From contig URBP01000025.1 in the NCBI GenBank assembly GCA_900546105.1, positions 1-23,169 on the forward strand: 23,169 bases of DNA, read 5' to 3'. Position 1 is the stretch's first letter; each line of letters begins with the position of its first letter. Origin of the DNA: an uncultured Collinsella sp. (lineage in GTDB: Bacteria; Actinomycetota; Coriobacteriia; Coriobacteriales; Coriobacteriaceae). Below, piece by piece: positions 23,107 through 23,169 of this stretch. Under the pieces are notes generated by a model. It made no database searches. It saw nothing but the letters and a program-made list of their open reading frames with translations, and was not told the origin of the DNA. The translations under genes were made by a program, and so were the position numbers.

Positions 23107-23169
23107 GTTTGCTGAAAGCTCTGACATGCGCTGTCGACTTCATTAAAATCGATTGCCGATCAAGTCTTC

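Overview
The window is 23 kb of high-GC DNA from a bacterial chromosome. GC-rich codon use, clear Shine-Dalgarno (SD) sites and this gene set together suggest an actinobacterium of the Coriobacteriia, most probably a gut Collinsella-type organism. That assignment is inferred from general resemblance, not from a search.

Layout. (1) Positions 1-545 carry two divergently oriented tRNA genes: a CAU tRNA on the minus strand and tRNA-Ala(GGC) on the plus strand, each followed by an intrinsic terminator. (2) Positions 575-17654 are one long run of plus-strand housekeeping genes. Most are separated by fewer than 20 bases or overlap: ABC-F ATPase, small membrane protein, M50 site-2 protease, scpA, scpB, an RluB-type pseudouridine synthase, cmk, a PlsC-like acyltransferase, ispH, a PDZ/radical SAM/DUF512 protein, der, plsY, gpsA, rpe, a cysteine desulfurase, a Nif3-like protein, a coiled-coil zinc-ribbon protein and coaBC. 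(3) tRNA-Pro(GGG), with its own promoter and a strong terminator, closes the conserved part. (4) From about 17.85 kb to the end the DNA is accessory: sparse in genes, partly AT-richer, with gene remnants (a DUF6273 C-terminus, a DnaQ-like exonuclease fragment, an unidentified 3' gene end), a small secreted protein, a three-helix membrane peptide, and a two-gene minus-strand operon of a fused ABC-2 half-transporter and a membrane-anchored protein.

How the genes fit together. The housekeeping run joins chromosome segregation (ScpA, ScpB), ribosome maturation (RluB-type enzyme, Der), nucleotide supply (Cmk), phosphatidate synthesis (GpsA makes glycerol-3-phosphate, PlsY and PlsC acylate it), isoprenoid synthesis (IspH), pentose phosphate metabolism (Rpe), Fe-S/sulfur supply (cysteine desulfurase) and coenzyme A synthesis (CoaBC).

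Most interesting part. The accessory end holds (a) a candidate secreted-peptide and ABC-transporter locus, possibly bacteriocin-like, in which the peptide gene has an in-frame amber stop just before a Gly/Ala-rich hydrophobic stretch, and (b) four copies of a roughly 20-base motif, two just after tRNA-Pro and two forming a large palindrome near the right edge, so that the motif brackets the accessory segment.
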